NCBI GenBank assembly: GCA_020086605.1
Contig: JACBWW010000017.1
Coordinates: forward strand, 16,970,443-17,034,442
Length of the DNA: 64,000 nt
Direction of reading: 5' to 3'
DNA from: Lanius collurio
Lineage: Eukaryota; Chordata; Aves; Passeriformes; Laniidae
Shown here: positions 48,401 through 59,985 of the stretch, in pieces
Position numbering within the stretch: position 1 is the first letter of the stretch
How the letters are laid out: each line of letters starts with the position of its first letter
Made by a program: the position numbers and the translations under genes
Notes under the pieces: generated by a model
Seen by the model: only the letters and a program-made list of their open reading frames with translations
Database searches by the model: none
Told to the model about the DNA's origin: nothing

Positions 48401-51052
48401 TGATTTCCTCTTGCATATGTTGCTGATTCATAGGCAGAACATGCTTTTCCCACTGTGTTGAGTCACAGGTCTGACATTTCTTTGTGTTTAAAACATTTCC
48501 CACTTTTTACTTAAAAAACTGTTACTTGATTCTAGGATGATTGAAATATTTAATGAATTTAGGTACTGTAATCTCAGTTTCCTTTGACATTTTGCAAGCT
48601 CTGGGTTTTTCTGAAAGTGGATATATTTATGGCTGCAGCAAAAGGTGTTACCCTGACAGCATTTCTCCCCTGCTAAACTTCAAGTAATTATTGTGAAATA
48701 TGGTATTTTCAGAGCAAAATGTGCTGTAAGTTCTCTGCTACTGTGTTCTGTAGTGACATCAACATTTAGGCTGAAATCTTCAAAACCAGAAAGCTTGGAA
48801 TTGTACCCACTAAAAATATGTTGTTGGTCCAAGAAACTGAAGAATGAGGAAACTATAAGCTGAAAACTATGTGAACATACTGCCAGGAGCTTTGCAACAG
48901 ATGCTGTTACTAGTGCAGCTACAGTATCATCAGAAGAAATGTGATTGTCTAAATGCTTCTGTATTTTAAGAAGTGGATGGTCTTTTCCAATATGTGAAGT
49001 CCAGAGTTAAAGTCATTGTTCATTCTTAACATGACCAGATTTATTTGTGCTTTTAACATCTAGGTTTATAAATAGTAATTGCACTATAGTTCAATGAAAT
49101 ACTGCAGTCATTTGTCTTGGTCACTCTGGTGGGTCCCACAGCAATATCATTAAAAGTGAACAAAGCCTTCTCGCACCTGTGACCTGCTTTCATGAGAGTG
49201 ATGTCAGGATGTGTTTTCCATTTTTCTTATTAGCAATTTATGCAAGCTTTTAGGAAACAAAAGCCAATATGGTGGGGCAGTATGTGCTGTTAAGACCTCA
49301 ATGTCATCAAGTACTGTGTGTGACATAAATGCTACAGTAAGAGCTGTGCAGCAAGTGCCAGCATACTGGGAGGTGTTGAATGTGACTTTTTGATGTAGGC
49401 CACTCTGGAGCCAAGAAGATAGAGCAAGGCAGTGTTAACAGTCAGAGGGAGGAGGCTTAGGATAAAGGAGACCATGAGTTCTGAAAATTAATTTTTGATT
49501 TTCAGTTGCCAAAAGGTAGAAGGAGGAATTCTGACATTTTTAAGACTCAGATAGGCTTCTTGGTGCACCTATGTGTGTGTGTGTGTGCATAAATACATAT
49601 TTATTTTCATGTACTCTTTTAAAATGCCTTTATTCTGTACCTTATTCATTTATGGAATGTGAAAACTCCATCTAAGGAAGTGTGTATGGGAGTGCAAGTG
49701 ATTGTTCCAAAGACAGAAGAAAGGTTGCCCAAATGTGAGTGCCAGGAAGCTGGACAGAGTGGATGGAGCTGGCAGAAGATGTGTTTACCGAAGCAGTCCA
49801 CGTTTGAGGCATTAATAGCTGGCAGAGAAGGATGGAACAACTCCTCCCAGACACCACCTCCTCCTCAGAGCCTCCTTTGGCTCAACAGCTATCCAACCAC
49901 ATCCAGCTGTGAAAATTTCAGAGCATACATATCACTACTTGCACTCAGAGTGTGCTTATGCATCTGAGCTAATTGGAGTGGTGATGGCTTCCGAGTCAAA
50001 GTTAGGTGTTTCTTCTTAGGGAGTGATGAAATCATTGGGTGTGGTCAAGTTTCTGCAGCTTACTTTATGACCCTAACAGTTAAGTCACCCCTGCTGTTCA
50101 TCTTTCACTCAGGTTGAAGCAAATGTACTTTACTTCACAGCTGGGGTAAGGTAAGAGTGCAAGCAAGGACAGAGCAGACCAGCTGGCTGCTTGAAACTGC
50201 TTCACTTTCAGGAGCAGTACTCAGTACACAACACAGCCCCTTCACAGTACCTGGACTGGTGTCATTTTTAGCAGAGCTCCCTTCTTTATGCCAGTCCATG
50301 CACTTACTATGGGATGGACATTTCTGATGCTGTCTGTATTTCTGAGTATGTTTAACAGGGTCGGCAGTGAATGACATGGAAAATTGTTCAACTGCCTAAT
50401 GACTCGCTGAGTAAGCCTTGCTCATTATTTAATCTGTTCTGGTGGTATATTGCACTGAGAGACTCGTGATTTGCCTGAGCTGGTTAGAGGGGATCACGTG
50501 GGAAGTGCAATATAAAGCTTATTGAGAAGTGCGTTTTAGTCCATCTGCAGAATCGTCACATTTTCTTTCTGTTGTGGCCATGTTCTTCTGTGGATGTTAT
50601 CTAGAGTAGCAGTTGGGCAGGGATTTAGTGCTGCTGCCCCTCCCTGAGACTGCTGGATGTTTTGAACCCTCTGAAGGGAAGGTAGATCAGCCTTAGTTAC
50701 ACAATAAGAGGAATGTTTTGAAGCTTCTTGTGAAACCTTAGAAATGGCAGTATTGACAATAGAAGAACCGATCCAAATCCAGTGCATTGGTTGCAAATTG
50801 GTTTTGTAACTGTGAATTTTGGGGGGAAGATGAAGGGAGGGTAAATTCTGCTGCAATCTGTGATAACTACTGTAAGAAATGTTTACTGAAAAAAAAATTA
50901 GACTAGAACAAACCCAGACTAGTGATGTTGCACTATATGTTTTTGTTTTAGGTTTTCCTGAAAAGGTAACAGTTAAGCAATGCTATCGTCTTCTGGGAAA
51001 CAGCCTCAATGTACACGTGGTGGCAAAATTGATCTCCATTCTACTTGAATAA
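24339..51052 (+). CDS. TRDMT1: tRNA (cytosine-38-C5) methyltransferase DNMT2, complete, eleven coding exons
   Basis: Transfers methyl from S-adenosylmethionine to C38 in the anticodon loop of tRNA-Asp (and tRNA-Gly/Val), protecting tRNAs from cleavage. Exons are 24339-24402, 30788-30897, 32538-32614, 34086-34157, 37647-37712, 39212-39281, 40578-40661, 41149-41519, 45423-45480, 46476-46605 and 50952-51052, together 1203 nt and 400 aa (human 391). Motif I is LELYSGIGGMHQAL (7-20). Motif IV PPCQ (77-80) carries catalytic C79. Motif VI is ENV (119-121). Motif VIII NSRLRYF contains R160 and R162. The DNMT2 signature CFTKGYGHYVEGTGS starts at C301, and motif X is GNSLNVHVVA near the C-terminus. The ATG has A at -3 and G at +4. 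All introns are GT-AG. The intact catalytic set implies an active enzyme. The extra length falls in the variable insert of exon 8. Confidence 0.98.
25395..25465. repeat. AT-rich (TATA)n-like tract
   Basis: Imperfect TATATA/AATATA sequence about 70 bp upstream of the assembly gap. Confidence 0.75.
25536..25889. other. Assembly gap (354 N)
   Basis: A run of N within TRDMT1 intron 1. Open frames drawn across it are artefacts. Confidence 0.99.
28528..28646 (+). other. Unidentified exon-like ORF in TRDMT1 intron 1
   Basis: Acceptor tttctttgttag is followed by an open frame starting VGYVRAACLLKLLHAFPGHF and continuing to VCSVTGIPK. A possible donor, CAA|gtgagc, sits just before an in-frame TGA, and an in-frame TAG lies within the acceptor. 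The composition is helix-like and richer in GC than its surroundings. It is not part of any TRDMT1 protein known to me. Spliced from exon 1 in phase, it would meet a stop after about 25 codons. I do not recognise the family. Confidence 0.35.
30788..30897 (+). CDS. TRDMT1: TRDMT1 exon 2
   Basis: This 110-nt exon encodes ESCTYAEVVAAVDVNTLAN through WAKTIE (22-58). The acceptor is ttttag and the donor gtgagt. AAVDVN includes the acidic motif II residue that contacts SAM in this family. Confidence 0.97.
32538..32614 (+). CDS. TRDMT1: TRDMT1 exon 3 (catalytic PPCQ)
   Basis: This 77-nt exon encodes GITLKDFDRLSFDMILMSPP and CQPFT, with the C79 nucleophile. The acceptor is tcttttcag and the donor gtagat, a weaker site. 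Confidence 0.97.
34086..34157 (+). CDS. TRDMT1: TRDMT1 exon 4
   Basis: This 72-nt exon encodes IGLQGDVSDPRTKSFLYVLD and ILP. The acceptor is ttcttag and the donor gtatga. Confidence 0.96.
34306..34345 (+). repeat. 20-bp perfect tandem duplication
   Basis: Two adjacent exact copies of ACATGATCATATGTAACTTA, in TRDMT1 intron 4. Each copy contains palindromic ATGATCAT. Confidence 0.95.
35335..35460 (+). repeat. 63-bp perfect tandem duplication
   Basis: Copies at 35335-35397 and 35398-35460 are identical at every base. Each begins CTGGCAGAGACACAAAATTA and ends GGATGTCTTT. It lies in TRDMT1 intron 4. Confidence 0.97.
37620..37638 (+). repeat. TRDMT1: T19 homopolymer at exon 5 acceptor
   Basis: Nineteen T form most of the polypyrimidine tract. 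The acceptor CCTTTTAG follows immediately. Confidence 0.95.
37647..37712 (+). CDS. TRDMT1: TRDMT1 exon 5 (motif VI ENV)
   Basis: This 66-nt exon encodes LHKLPKYLLLENVKGFESSS, with E119 of the ENV motif. The acceptor follows a 19-T homopolymer; the donor is gtaaac. Confidence 0.96.
37945..37990 (+). repeat. TTTGATG-type short tandem repeat
   Basis: Imperfect TTTGAT/TTGATG units in TRDMT1 intron 5. A small local repeat. Confidence 0.75.
39212..39281 (+). CDS. TRDMT1: TRDMT1 exon 6
   Basis: This 70-nt exon encodes NELLQTLTTCGFKYQEFLL and SPTC. The acceptor is cttttcag and the donor gtgagt after TGT, returning to phase 0. Confidence 0.94.
40081..40420 (+). mobile_element. CR1 LINE fragment, 3' end
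   Basis: About 340 bp with the typical CR1 3' region. Hallmarks are GGCCTTCCAGTACCTGAAGG near the start, TAGTGACAGGACAA, AGAAGTTGTGGATGCCCTGG, CTAGTGGAAGGTGTCCCTGC and CCCTTCCAACACAAACCATT at the end. It is 5'-truncated with no coding sequence, as most CR1 copies are. It lies in TRDMT1 intron 6, ending about 155 bp before exon 7. Confidence 0.93.
40578..40661 (+). CDS. TRDMT1: TRDMT1 exon 7 (motif VIII)
   Basis: This 84-nt exon, phase 0 at both ends, encodes LGIPNSRLRYFLIAKLHHEP and FSFQSPGQ. The acceptor is ggttacag and the donor gtgagt. R160 and R162 are the conserved arginines of motif VIII. Confidence 0.96.
41149..41519 (+). CDS. TRDMT1: TRDMT1 exon 8 (target-recognition region, CFT)
   Basis: This 371-nt exon encodes residues 182-304. 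It begins LLTRFPDQDPEDL in a variable acidic insert, continues through LPPKSLLRYAFLLDIVKPT and ends CRRSTCFTK with the DNMT2-specific CFT. The acceptor is cttcttag and the donor gtaagt. Confidence 0.97.
41520..45422 (+). other. TRDMT1: TRDMT1 intron 8 (3.9 kb)
   Basis: AT-rich; no coding segment recognised. It contains a short (CA)n run at about 43970-43985. Confidence 0.65.
43969..43985. repeat. (CA)n microsatellite, short
   Basis: About eight CA dinucleotides. Confidence 0.85.
45423..45480 (+). CDS. TRDMT1: TRDMT1 exon 9
   Basis: This 58-nt exon encodes YGHYVEGTGSVLQTAVDVE, completing the CFTxxYxxYxxGTGS signature. The acceptor is ttgttaag and the donor gtaagt. Confidence 0.96.
46476..46605 (+). 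CDS. TRDMT1: TRDMT1 exon 10
   Basis: This 130-nt exon encodes LESVFKHIDNLPEEEKLMKL through RYFTPREIANLHGFPLEF (motif IX area). The acceptor is cttcatag and the donor gtatgt. Confidence 0.96.
47333..47420 (-). mobile_element. Short CR1 LINE fragment, minus orientation
   Basis: Reverse complement of the CR1 3' tail: GGAATCATAGAAGGGTTTGT, ACCTTAAAGATCACCTAATT and CTTCCACTAGATCAG. The usual block between the last two is deleted. An old, diverged copy in TRDMT1 intron 10. Confidence 0.9.
49571..49587. repeat. (GT)n microsatellite, short
   Basis: About eight GT dinucleotides. Confidence 0.85.
50952..51052 (+). CDS. TRDMT1: TRDMT1 exon 11 (motif X, stop)
   Basis: Encodes FPEKVTVKQCYRLLGNSLNV, HVVAKLISILLE and TAA. 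The acceptor is ttgttttag. GNSLNVHVVA is motif X, which packs against the SAM site. Confidence 0.97.
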
Positions 51053-51543
51053 TTTAGAACCTGAATCTGATGCATATGGACTGGTGACAGAAAATACTTC
51101 TGTCTTTCAGGAGAAAGCTGATGGAAGCTGGGCAAAAACCAAAGCTTACCAAGATATTTGTCTAGACATTTTGCTGAAAAGTTTTGATATATTTTTACTA
51201 ACTTGTATTCATGATGGATTTGAACTGTATAGGCGTTTTATTTAAATGGAAGTTTACATGACTTATTTGCTTTATTTAAATATTCTTTTTAGTTTCCAAA
51301 ATGAAAAAGAGCAGCATATGCAAATATTTGAATGAAAAAGGCTAAGACTATTTTATTTCATTTTATCTTAAAACCATTTTCTCATGATTGTGTGCAACTG
51401 TTTCAAAGCTATTTTAATTAGGTACAGTGACCAAGTACTACATGAAAAATATCTTAATCTTTAAATGTGAACTACCCTTTCTGAAAAGATTTACTCTATA
51501 TATGATCTGAAATTTTGATGTGATTTTTGTAGCTCATGAAAAT

Positions 51544-51549
51544 ATTAAA
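51544..51549 (+). terminator. TRDMT1: TRDMT1 variant poly(A) signal ATTAAA
   Basis: The common variant hexamer, about 490 nt after the stop. Confidence 0.45.
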
Positions 51550-51677
51550 TTCAGTATTTTATATAAAATTTTTAAGACATTGTGTTGTCCTTTATGGTTG
51601 TCTCATCTTCTTTAAATACTTGCAAGATTTTGGAACCCAGCTGTATCTGTCTGGAATTACTTGTTTAGGTGCAGCTG

Positions 51678-51683
51678 AATAAA
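51678..51683 (+). terminator. TRDMT1: TRDMT1 poly(A) signal AATAAA
   Basis: A canonical hexamer in GCTGAATAAAAATA, about 625 nt after the stop. Confidence 0.6.
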
Positions 51684-54600
51684 AATATTTCAAGATTATC
51701 ACAGCCCTGACAATAACTTACCTGTTTCTCTTCTCATATTTTTCAGGATAAGATCATTTCTCATTACCAAAGACCTATATGGAAAAGACATTAAAAAAAA
51801 ATTTAAAGCTCGATGTTTAGGTTCCTGGGACATAAGAACTGGAGAAAAACTATATGGCCTGCTTCTGAAAATTTCTTTACAAATCTTGGTGGTAGTACTA
51901 GTGTTAGGAGTGTATGTTGGGGTGAAACCACTGCATGTGGCCATCCTGAGTGCCACCTGTGTACAGCACCTCATAGGGCTGAACTCTTGTGAGTTCAGTA
52001 CCTCTGAAATAATAGAAAAAATAATGGGGAAACAGAAAGCCCTCTAAAGAAGCATGGGTTCAGTAGTTATCTTTCCTTGGGATTTTCCCAGTGGTATCTA
52101 GATTAAAAGCAGCTTGAATGAGGAAGAGGTGAGGTGATACTTAGTAAGCATCCATTGGGGAGACTATGTGAAGGAAACAGAAGGATTTTGTAGTTTGGTC
52201 ATAGTTCTTGTGCACCAAAGCAGTAAGTCAAAGTTGCCAATCCTGAAAATTAATGAGTTTTCTTCTCCCACTTCCCCACACCCATGAGATGACACAGGAA
52301 CAGTCATGGAATGTTCCATCTGGGTTTGGTAATTCAGGAGAAATTGAAGATCATAGAGAACAGAGCTGCTGTAGAGATACTGCAGATACTTTACTTGCTG
52401 TAGTCCTGAAAACAATTTCAAAATGAATGTGTGTAGCTGTTTTGTGCCATACTTTATCTTATGCCAACTCCTGTGTATTTCTTCCTTCAATCTTGATTTG
52501 CATGTTTCTTATGGATTGTTAAAGCAGGAAAAGCTTGGGTTGACCTGCTTCAGCCTGTCTTATTCTCTAAGAGCATATTGACTGCTTGGGCTGTTCCAGC
52601 TATAAAAGAGAAATGGAAATGGATTCTCTTGAAAGAGCTTGGGACAAAGCTTTAGAGGAGGATGGGGTTGGTCTCTGTCTTTACCTGGTTGCTTGTAGTA
52701 CTGAAATGGCAAAAAAATACTACCATGCTGGCTACTAAACTGCAAAGAGCAGGTGTGGTTTTGAGAGTGAACCATAGGTACCTGTATGCACAGTGGTTAT
52801 TGTGTAGATTTATCAGCCAGATCAATTAGTAGCTGTATGGTCTTATTCTTGGGAGAAATGTGGTAGTATGAAGATCTATTGCTATCTAATATGTTCCAAA
52901 CATTGGTGTGAAAACAAAGTATTTCAATTTGATGTATAAATTTGAATTTCCTTCTGCCAAATGATGTAAATAGTCTATTCATTTTGCTTCACTGTAATAA
53001 TATTTGGAAAAACATTACTATTAACAATTAATTTCAATCCCTTTATGCTTAGAACATATTTTAATGCTGTATATGCTACTTCTAAGCTAGCAGTGCTAAA
53101 GTGTAAATTGAAACTTACCTAGATGCACCTATAACTCATACAGTAATGCAGAGCCTGTTGCATATTGACAGTGAATTTTAATTCAATGTGATTGTGAAGA
53201 CTGAATCTGTTTGCTAATTTGAGTTGTTTCCGAAGGAAAAAAAATGAAAGAATTCAGAATTGTAAATACATATTTGTGTATTTTACCCCTGCTAACCCTG
53301 TAATACTGGTGCAGCTAAATTGAGGGACTGCTGTTTATCCCCTAGGTTTTTCATTAATAGACTGGTTTACTGAGTTCTGTTGGGTTGTACCTGCTTGACC
53401 TCACTTGATGATCATGTTGCTTCCTTTTCCAAGCAGTCTCCTAATCCTAAGTATTTTGCAGCCTACACCATTGCTGTACTTTGCAACTTCAGCTTAAGCA
53501 TTTTCATGGGAATGAAGTGTGATTACAAAAGCAGCTGAAAGGTGAAAAAGTAAAATCTGGAAAACAGCTTTGGAAAGGGAGAGAGACTTCCAGAATCTGA
53601 TTTTTGATTTTATATCACATTCATTTGCACATCTTAATTAAATTTCATTATCTGAGTGAGGTGATGTGGTTGTGTTCCCTCAAATTTGAGAGTTTCCACT
53701 GAGAAAAAGGGTATCATATTTGATGGTGTTACATTTATGCAGCTGTTTCTGAAGCTTGCAGATTGCCTTACAAAAATCTTCCTTATACCAGCTAGTTTCT
53801 ATCTGAGTTAGGTTTTCCCTATACTCATGAAGAAATCTGTCTAGTAGCAAAATTAGTAAAATACCATTTGTTTCATGCAGTGAGTTTGAGTATTTTTTGA
53901 TGCTTTAAGTGGAGGTGCATCCTCCCATGCAGTGAATGTAAGGCTCCTGCCCAGAGGCTTTTTTATCTCCCTTTTGACTAGTCTCTCCTAGGAGAATTAT
54001 AAGGATTTTCAGGAATCTCTGTATTACAGTCTGGGAAAACACTGATTGGTGATAACTATTTTATAAACTTAGTCAAGGGAAATCCCATTTTGGTTTTGAC
54101 AGAGACATTTCAATAGAACTCTGAAAACTCCAGTGCTTCAATGCCTGTACAATTCTGTTTTAGCAGTTGTCACACATTTCTAAAATAAATAAAAAATTTA
54201 GAAAATATTTGTTACATCTCAAGGATGAACTATTGAATTCTCAGCTCACCCTTTGGCTGCTCTATTTGCTTGCTATTCATACTAACGTTTAACACTTGGA
54301 TTCTTGTATAAATACTAAATTATATTTATTTTCCTTAGGAGTTTAATATACTTTGTCTCATATCTGTTTACAACCACTTAAGTGCTGTATTTTTTTCTGC
54401 ATGGTGTTTAAAGAATATGACCTATTAATAAGGATTTGGAGGAGGTAGTGTAATAATTGGTTAAGAGCACTGAGCATTTCTGAGCAGTCTTATATAAATA
54501 TTGTATGAAGTTGAACTGGTCAAAGAAATGTCCAGGGAAGAACAATGTGAAAGCAGAAAAAAGTAGACATAGAGCCAAAAATGAATTCCAGTAGCCATTT

Positions 54601-54741
54601 TCCTTTATTCTGTGCAAACATGAGTGTTGCAGTGTTACAGCCTTATTAGGGGAAGTTAATGAAACACTGAGTAGTGATAGTATGTCAATTTAAATGTTAT
54701 TTCAAAGAGCATGACAAGATTTCTGTTATTTTTATCTTTAG

Positions 54742-54908
54742 TTGATTGTAAGGTTTGGGGCATTTATATAGCTGTTGAAGAAAAGAAATATGTGGCCCTA
54801 GGAGGCCAGGCAGCTGCCTCTGAAGGCAAAACAACTGGGTTTTTGCTCTTTGACTTTCCTTTACCTGGTCCTTTTGACAGTGGGAGGCAGCTGGACAAGA
54901 ATCTTTTG
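54742..54908 (+). other. Exon-like segment of unknown identity
   Basis: A pyrimidine-rich acceptor (tttttatctttag) and a strong donor (TTTTG|gtaagag) bracket 167 nt that stay open in one frame, including ALGGQAAASEGKTTGFLLFD. The peptide resembles nothing I know. A lncRNA exon or chance are both possible. Confidence 0.2.
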
Positions 54909-57900
54909 GTAAGAGCTCTGGTGAAGCAAGGGGCAGAGTTGGAAGGGTTTAAATCAAGTGGAACACACCACTTTTAGTGAGAGACTTGTTGGATGGAGTG
55001 TCAGTTGGCCACACTGGTTGGATACCCTTCACTAGGATTTGGGAAACTGCAGGAAAAAAGTTCCTGAAATCTCCTCCAGGGAGGAATGTCTCTGATTCCT
55101 GAAATCCCAGATTCAGTTAGAGCATGTTTGTCTTGTGCTTTTGTCCATGCACTGGGCTGTTCTAATTGAAATATTTTTTAATTTCCATCTGGCTTTTGGA
55201 AGAAAAGCATGTTGATGGTACTGATGTATTTTCTTGTACATAGATAGTAATAAATGGTTTTGATTAGTTAAAATGTTTGCCCTGTATATATTTTTAAAAA
55301 TAAACTAATCTCATTTAATTTATAAATAGCACACTTAAAAATGGGATTCTTCTCAGAATTAATATTTTTTATTGCCATTTTCACATATGTGGTCAATATA
55401 CATAGTGCCCACACTTAACATGTGATATTACTCATTACAAGTTCATGTGTGTTGTAAGGTGAAGCTTGTGGAGAAGGAGAAGACTTGACAAGTTCATGTA
55501 AGAAAAATCCTTTGAGAATACTAAGTAAATCTCTGACAGAAGAAGTTCCCAAGCTGCAAGTAAGTGGAGGCCAAGAGAGTAGCAGGAGGTACTGTATGTG
55601 CTTGCCCCTTTGTGTACCCTTCATTTCCTACCTGCTTTTGGCCACTGTTGGAGAGTGACCTGGATGATCCACTGACCTGGACAGTTCTTTTGCTTGCCCA
55701 GGATGATGGATCTTACTGCTTATTTTGTATGGTGACAGAATTGTATGGTGCTGTGGTTACCGTGCTTGTGACCACAGCATCCACACACAGCAAATGCTTT
55801 ACAGGCATAGCTTGGACTGAGTGTCTCGGTAAAAGCCAGCAGTACAGAGCAGAATGAATCCGAGGGAGGCTCTGCCGCCAGGGCCATTTGTGGCTTTAGG
55901 GTTATAAGTGAAGAAGGGTGGCTATGCAAATGGAAGGCCCTTAAAATAACTCCTGTGTGTTTTAAAGCAACTGGAACGTGTTTAAAGACTGGAATAATCA
56001 ATAGAAAAGAACAAAGCCAATACAACCGACTGGAAGCTTTTCACGAACCTAATTACAAAAAAAAGAATGAAATGGAGACTAGAAAGCATCAAAGTGGTTC
56101 GTTGTTTATAGAAACAACAATGTTTAGGAAGAAAAATCAGAAAGAAGAGCTAAAATAAAAGTCTCATAAGGAAAGCAAAACACTAACATTAAAATGTCAT
56201 TGTGATAAAGGAATCCAGGGAGAATTTGGACAGTAGATCAATTCCAGCTTGAGTAGCTAACTAAATCAAGACTCTTATCTTTGTAATTTGCTATTGAAAT
56301 CTGAAAAACTCAATTTCCTGGCCAGGTAGTTTAACTTCATTAGCAGGTAACTTATGAACTTCATCAACTGTCTTGAGGAAGTGGAAGCTTAAACAGGTGT
56401 CAGAGACCAGAATGTTGAGAAGCAAAAGAAATCCTCAAGGAGGGGTGTGGGAAATGGACGCTTACGGCGGCTGCAGCCCCTGGGGAAGATGCTGTGGCCA
56501 TAAAACTCTCCAGACACTCACGAACAGAGAGAAGGAACTGATGATAAGTGGCTATAGGTAAGGAACAGCAAGTGGAATGTTACTTTTCAAAGTCACCTAC
56601 ATTTGATGTAAGTCCCATGGTTGCTGATCCTTTGTAAAGGGCCTGATAGCCAGCTTAGTGCTTGGCTGTCTCAGAGCTGTAGGGGACACATGGGAAGTGC
56701 TGAGCTCAACATTGAGCATGGTTTACACCATGAATTTGCACAGTAATAGGGAGTGTCACTTCATGTGTTGTGTGTTGCTTCTGAGCACTAGAGTATTACT
56801 AGAAAGAGGAAAGATGAAAGAGGATCCAGGGAAGTGAAGTTGGAAGTACTGGGATATATGAGCTCAGCTGAGGGAAAACTTGGGTAAATGTGCTCTACTT
56901 GGTATTTAACCAGCAATGGACTGGATTTATAATTATTTGCAAATATTTGAGTGATAACACTGAACTGCAGGGATTTTTTTTTTTTGCATCTGTAGGGGAA
57001 AAAAAAGGATTATTTCTTTGTCTTCCATTAAAAAATTAGCCAGGCTTGGATTGACACCAATTGCTGCTCTTCCTCCATTTAAAAAAGTAACATTGTCAAA
57101 AACTCATATCTATGCATCTGAGTTACTTTCTAGGAGTAATTAATGCATATGGAATTTTTGGCCCTAATCTGAGTCAATTCTTACCTTCTACACCATCATC
57201 TTTGCATTGCAGATACGTATTGCTGGAGAAGTAGAGGAATACCACCATTTCATTTCACACAGCTGCACAGGATGGTGGTAAATTGTAGTCCCTGCTAGTA
57301 GAAGATGAACTTCAACCAGAATTAGAGACAAATACTCCATTAATCTTGCCAAATCTGCACAACCTATACTCTTTAGAGCTGTTTTCTGAGCCTTCATTGT
57401 AGGGAGGTTATGAATGACCTCTCCCAGGAGGAGCTGTTTGTGCCAGCTCTTCTTGTTAAAAAGAACAGCACCTATTCTTATGCCAGACATTTGCATGTTT
57501 TCCATTATGTTCCTCCAAAAATGATGTCTCAATCCAATATATTACAGTAAAATTAGAAGGTGTGGACCTATTTCTCTCCTCAAGAAGGTTTATAGATTTC
57601 TCAATTTGGCCAGCCTAAGGTGCATTCACTAGGAATAAAGACTAAATTAACTAAAATCTGGAAGGTCTAATGAAATGGAAAACAGTGTGTCATGCAAATA
57701 GGTGGGTTCCAACTCTCTCTTTCCATCCTATAATCAGTGCATAGTCAAAGTCAGCTGGTCTTCAGGCCAACTATTTTCTGAGCTATAAAGCCTGCAGGAA
57801 GAGAAGGTGAATTTCTTCTTGTTCCTTGCATTAGCTGCCTTGTCTTAATCCTTTATGGTTTATTGCTCACTGGTTATCGGTTTATTGGAGTTAATTAGTT

Positions 57901-59985
57901 GGAAAGGGAAGCCTGAATTGAAGGTTGACAGGGGACAGAGAGGGGCAATGCACACTCAGTGTGCAGAAGAAATGAATAGAGGAAAGGAAGGATTTTGTGG
58001 GCCACAGCTGAAGGCCAGGATGGAAACTGTCAGCATACAATGGACTTTGTGAAAGTAAGTTCCTGGAGTATCCAGACATTTAGCCACCCTGCCATGGAGT
58101 GCGGGGGTAGTTGGCCCAGAGTTTATTTGAGTTGACACTCAACTGACAGTTACACAAACTCAGTAAACTGTTAAAAAAAAAAAGCAAATCAAAACAAAAA
58201 GAAAAAAAATCCCCTCCAGACAGACTTCAGAATCAGCAGGAAGAATGTTAATGCATACTAGTTTAATGGACAGTACCAGGATACCCAGAGGCAGTAGACT
58301 AGACAGAAACATTGACAATTTGTCTATGCTGTCCTGTTCCTGAACAGATGTTTCGGAGCAAAAAGCATAATGTGCTAAAAGCAAGTAAATATGAAAAGGT
58401 GGAGGGACAGATTCTCAGTTGGTATAAAGAAACATAGCTCATGTGGATTGAATGGAGCAGTCATATTTCCAACAAGGACACAATTCTGTATTTTTATGGA
58501 AACATTATCCCTCATGATGGTAAAGGACAACAAATGGAAAATTCACCTTATATTCCCTGTTCTGGCAGGAACAACTGTTAGACTCTCTGCTGCAGAGCAG
58601 GTGAACATCCAGAGAACTGTCCTTCTTCTACCTCACCAGTAGGTACATGGGATGGACTGTGTTCCATGGGTTCAGGAGGAGCTTCACCTCTGCCCTTCCA
58701 GATCCCTCAGCAGCACCAGTGACTGCAGGGTTACCTATATCACAGTCAGTGTGAGCACAGGGAAGTGGTCAGCAGGCTGATGCTGTTCTGAATTCTAAGG
58801 TGAGTTTATGAAAGCAAAGATAATAAAATGTAATAAAAATCTAGGTTTTATGCAAACAAAAATGGTGGGATACAGCTGATACAATCTAAGGCACTATGGT
58901 TATTCACAGTGAAGATCAAGTTGTCTGAGGCAGTACCACAAACATTGGCCATCCTGACTTCACATTCACGTTCACAGTGTGCATCCATCTCTTTTTGAGG
59001 TGACTAGTATTTTTTGTCACCACATCCAATTTCTTCCCAGGTTGTTTTGAGCTCATAATGCCTCCATCTCTGAAAGCTGTAGGTTCATTCAATCCCCCAG
59101 CTCCACTGGAGGTTCCACCTATCTGTGGGACATCTGTAGGTCACAAGCACAAACGGGAGCAGAAGGACTGGGCAGGGTTAGGAAGTGCCAAAGCTCCATG
59201 GCTTCCAGGAAGATCTGGGGCTTAAAGGATGCTGGTGTTACCTGCAAGCAAGAGCAGCTACAGCTGTTGCTACTCTTCTCAGCAGAGTTTTGAAATGTGA
59301 GCAACCTGAATAAGATGTCTACTAAGCAAAAAGGAAAATCAAAAGGAATGATGGTGGGCCTGGAGGTTCAGGAAGCTCCTAGCATGAGGAATGAAAATAT
59401 ACACAGAGCTCCTCTAATCAGAAAGAACAAAGCACAGCAAAGTCTTGTGCAAGGGGAATATGGAGACTGGCAAAAGCAAAGGAGAGGTGGGACATGGAAT
59501 CTCTCATGGCTTTCAGCAGCAGCCTGAGCCTCAGCATCTGGGGACTGAGCCATGCTTGACTCAGAGCAACCATATTCAGTTAAAATTGTACTTTGCTGTT
59601 GTGATCCATGGGATGCTGTTCAGTACTGCTGACTTGTTTGTGTCATCTGCCCAGTAAATTACTGACTGGAAGCTTCTCTTTCAATACAGATATTCCTTGC
59701 CAGCCACTGTGGGTTTTACATTTGCAGTTGGGGATTTTTTTGTAACAATTTAGGTCCTTTAGTGCTGCCACATAATCTTTCCTTCGCCCCTGTAGAGCTG
59801 CATGAGGGAGAGCCATTTCTGCAGTAGACGGCTGCAGATTACAAGGTGCTCAGGGACACAGGGGTGCTCAGCTGTACAAAGGGCAAAGACATACTGATAA
59901 AATACAGGCAGATTCCAATTCATGATCTCTCAAAGCTCCTGAAACCAAAAGACAAAAAGAGAAAAATGCATTTAATGTCAAGGGG

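Larger units (their letters stand above)
46606..50951 (+). other. TRDMT1: TRDMT1 intron 10 (4.3 kb)
   Basis: Contains the short minus-strand CR1 fragment and a (GT)n run at about 49571-49586. No exon was recognised. Confidence 0.65.
51053..51700 (+). other. TRDMT1: TRDMT1 3' untranslated region
   Basis: AT-rich sequence after the stop. ATTAAA at 51544-51549 and AATAAA at 51678-51683 are the likely poly(A) signals, giving UTRs of about 510 or 650 nt. Confidence 0.6.
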
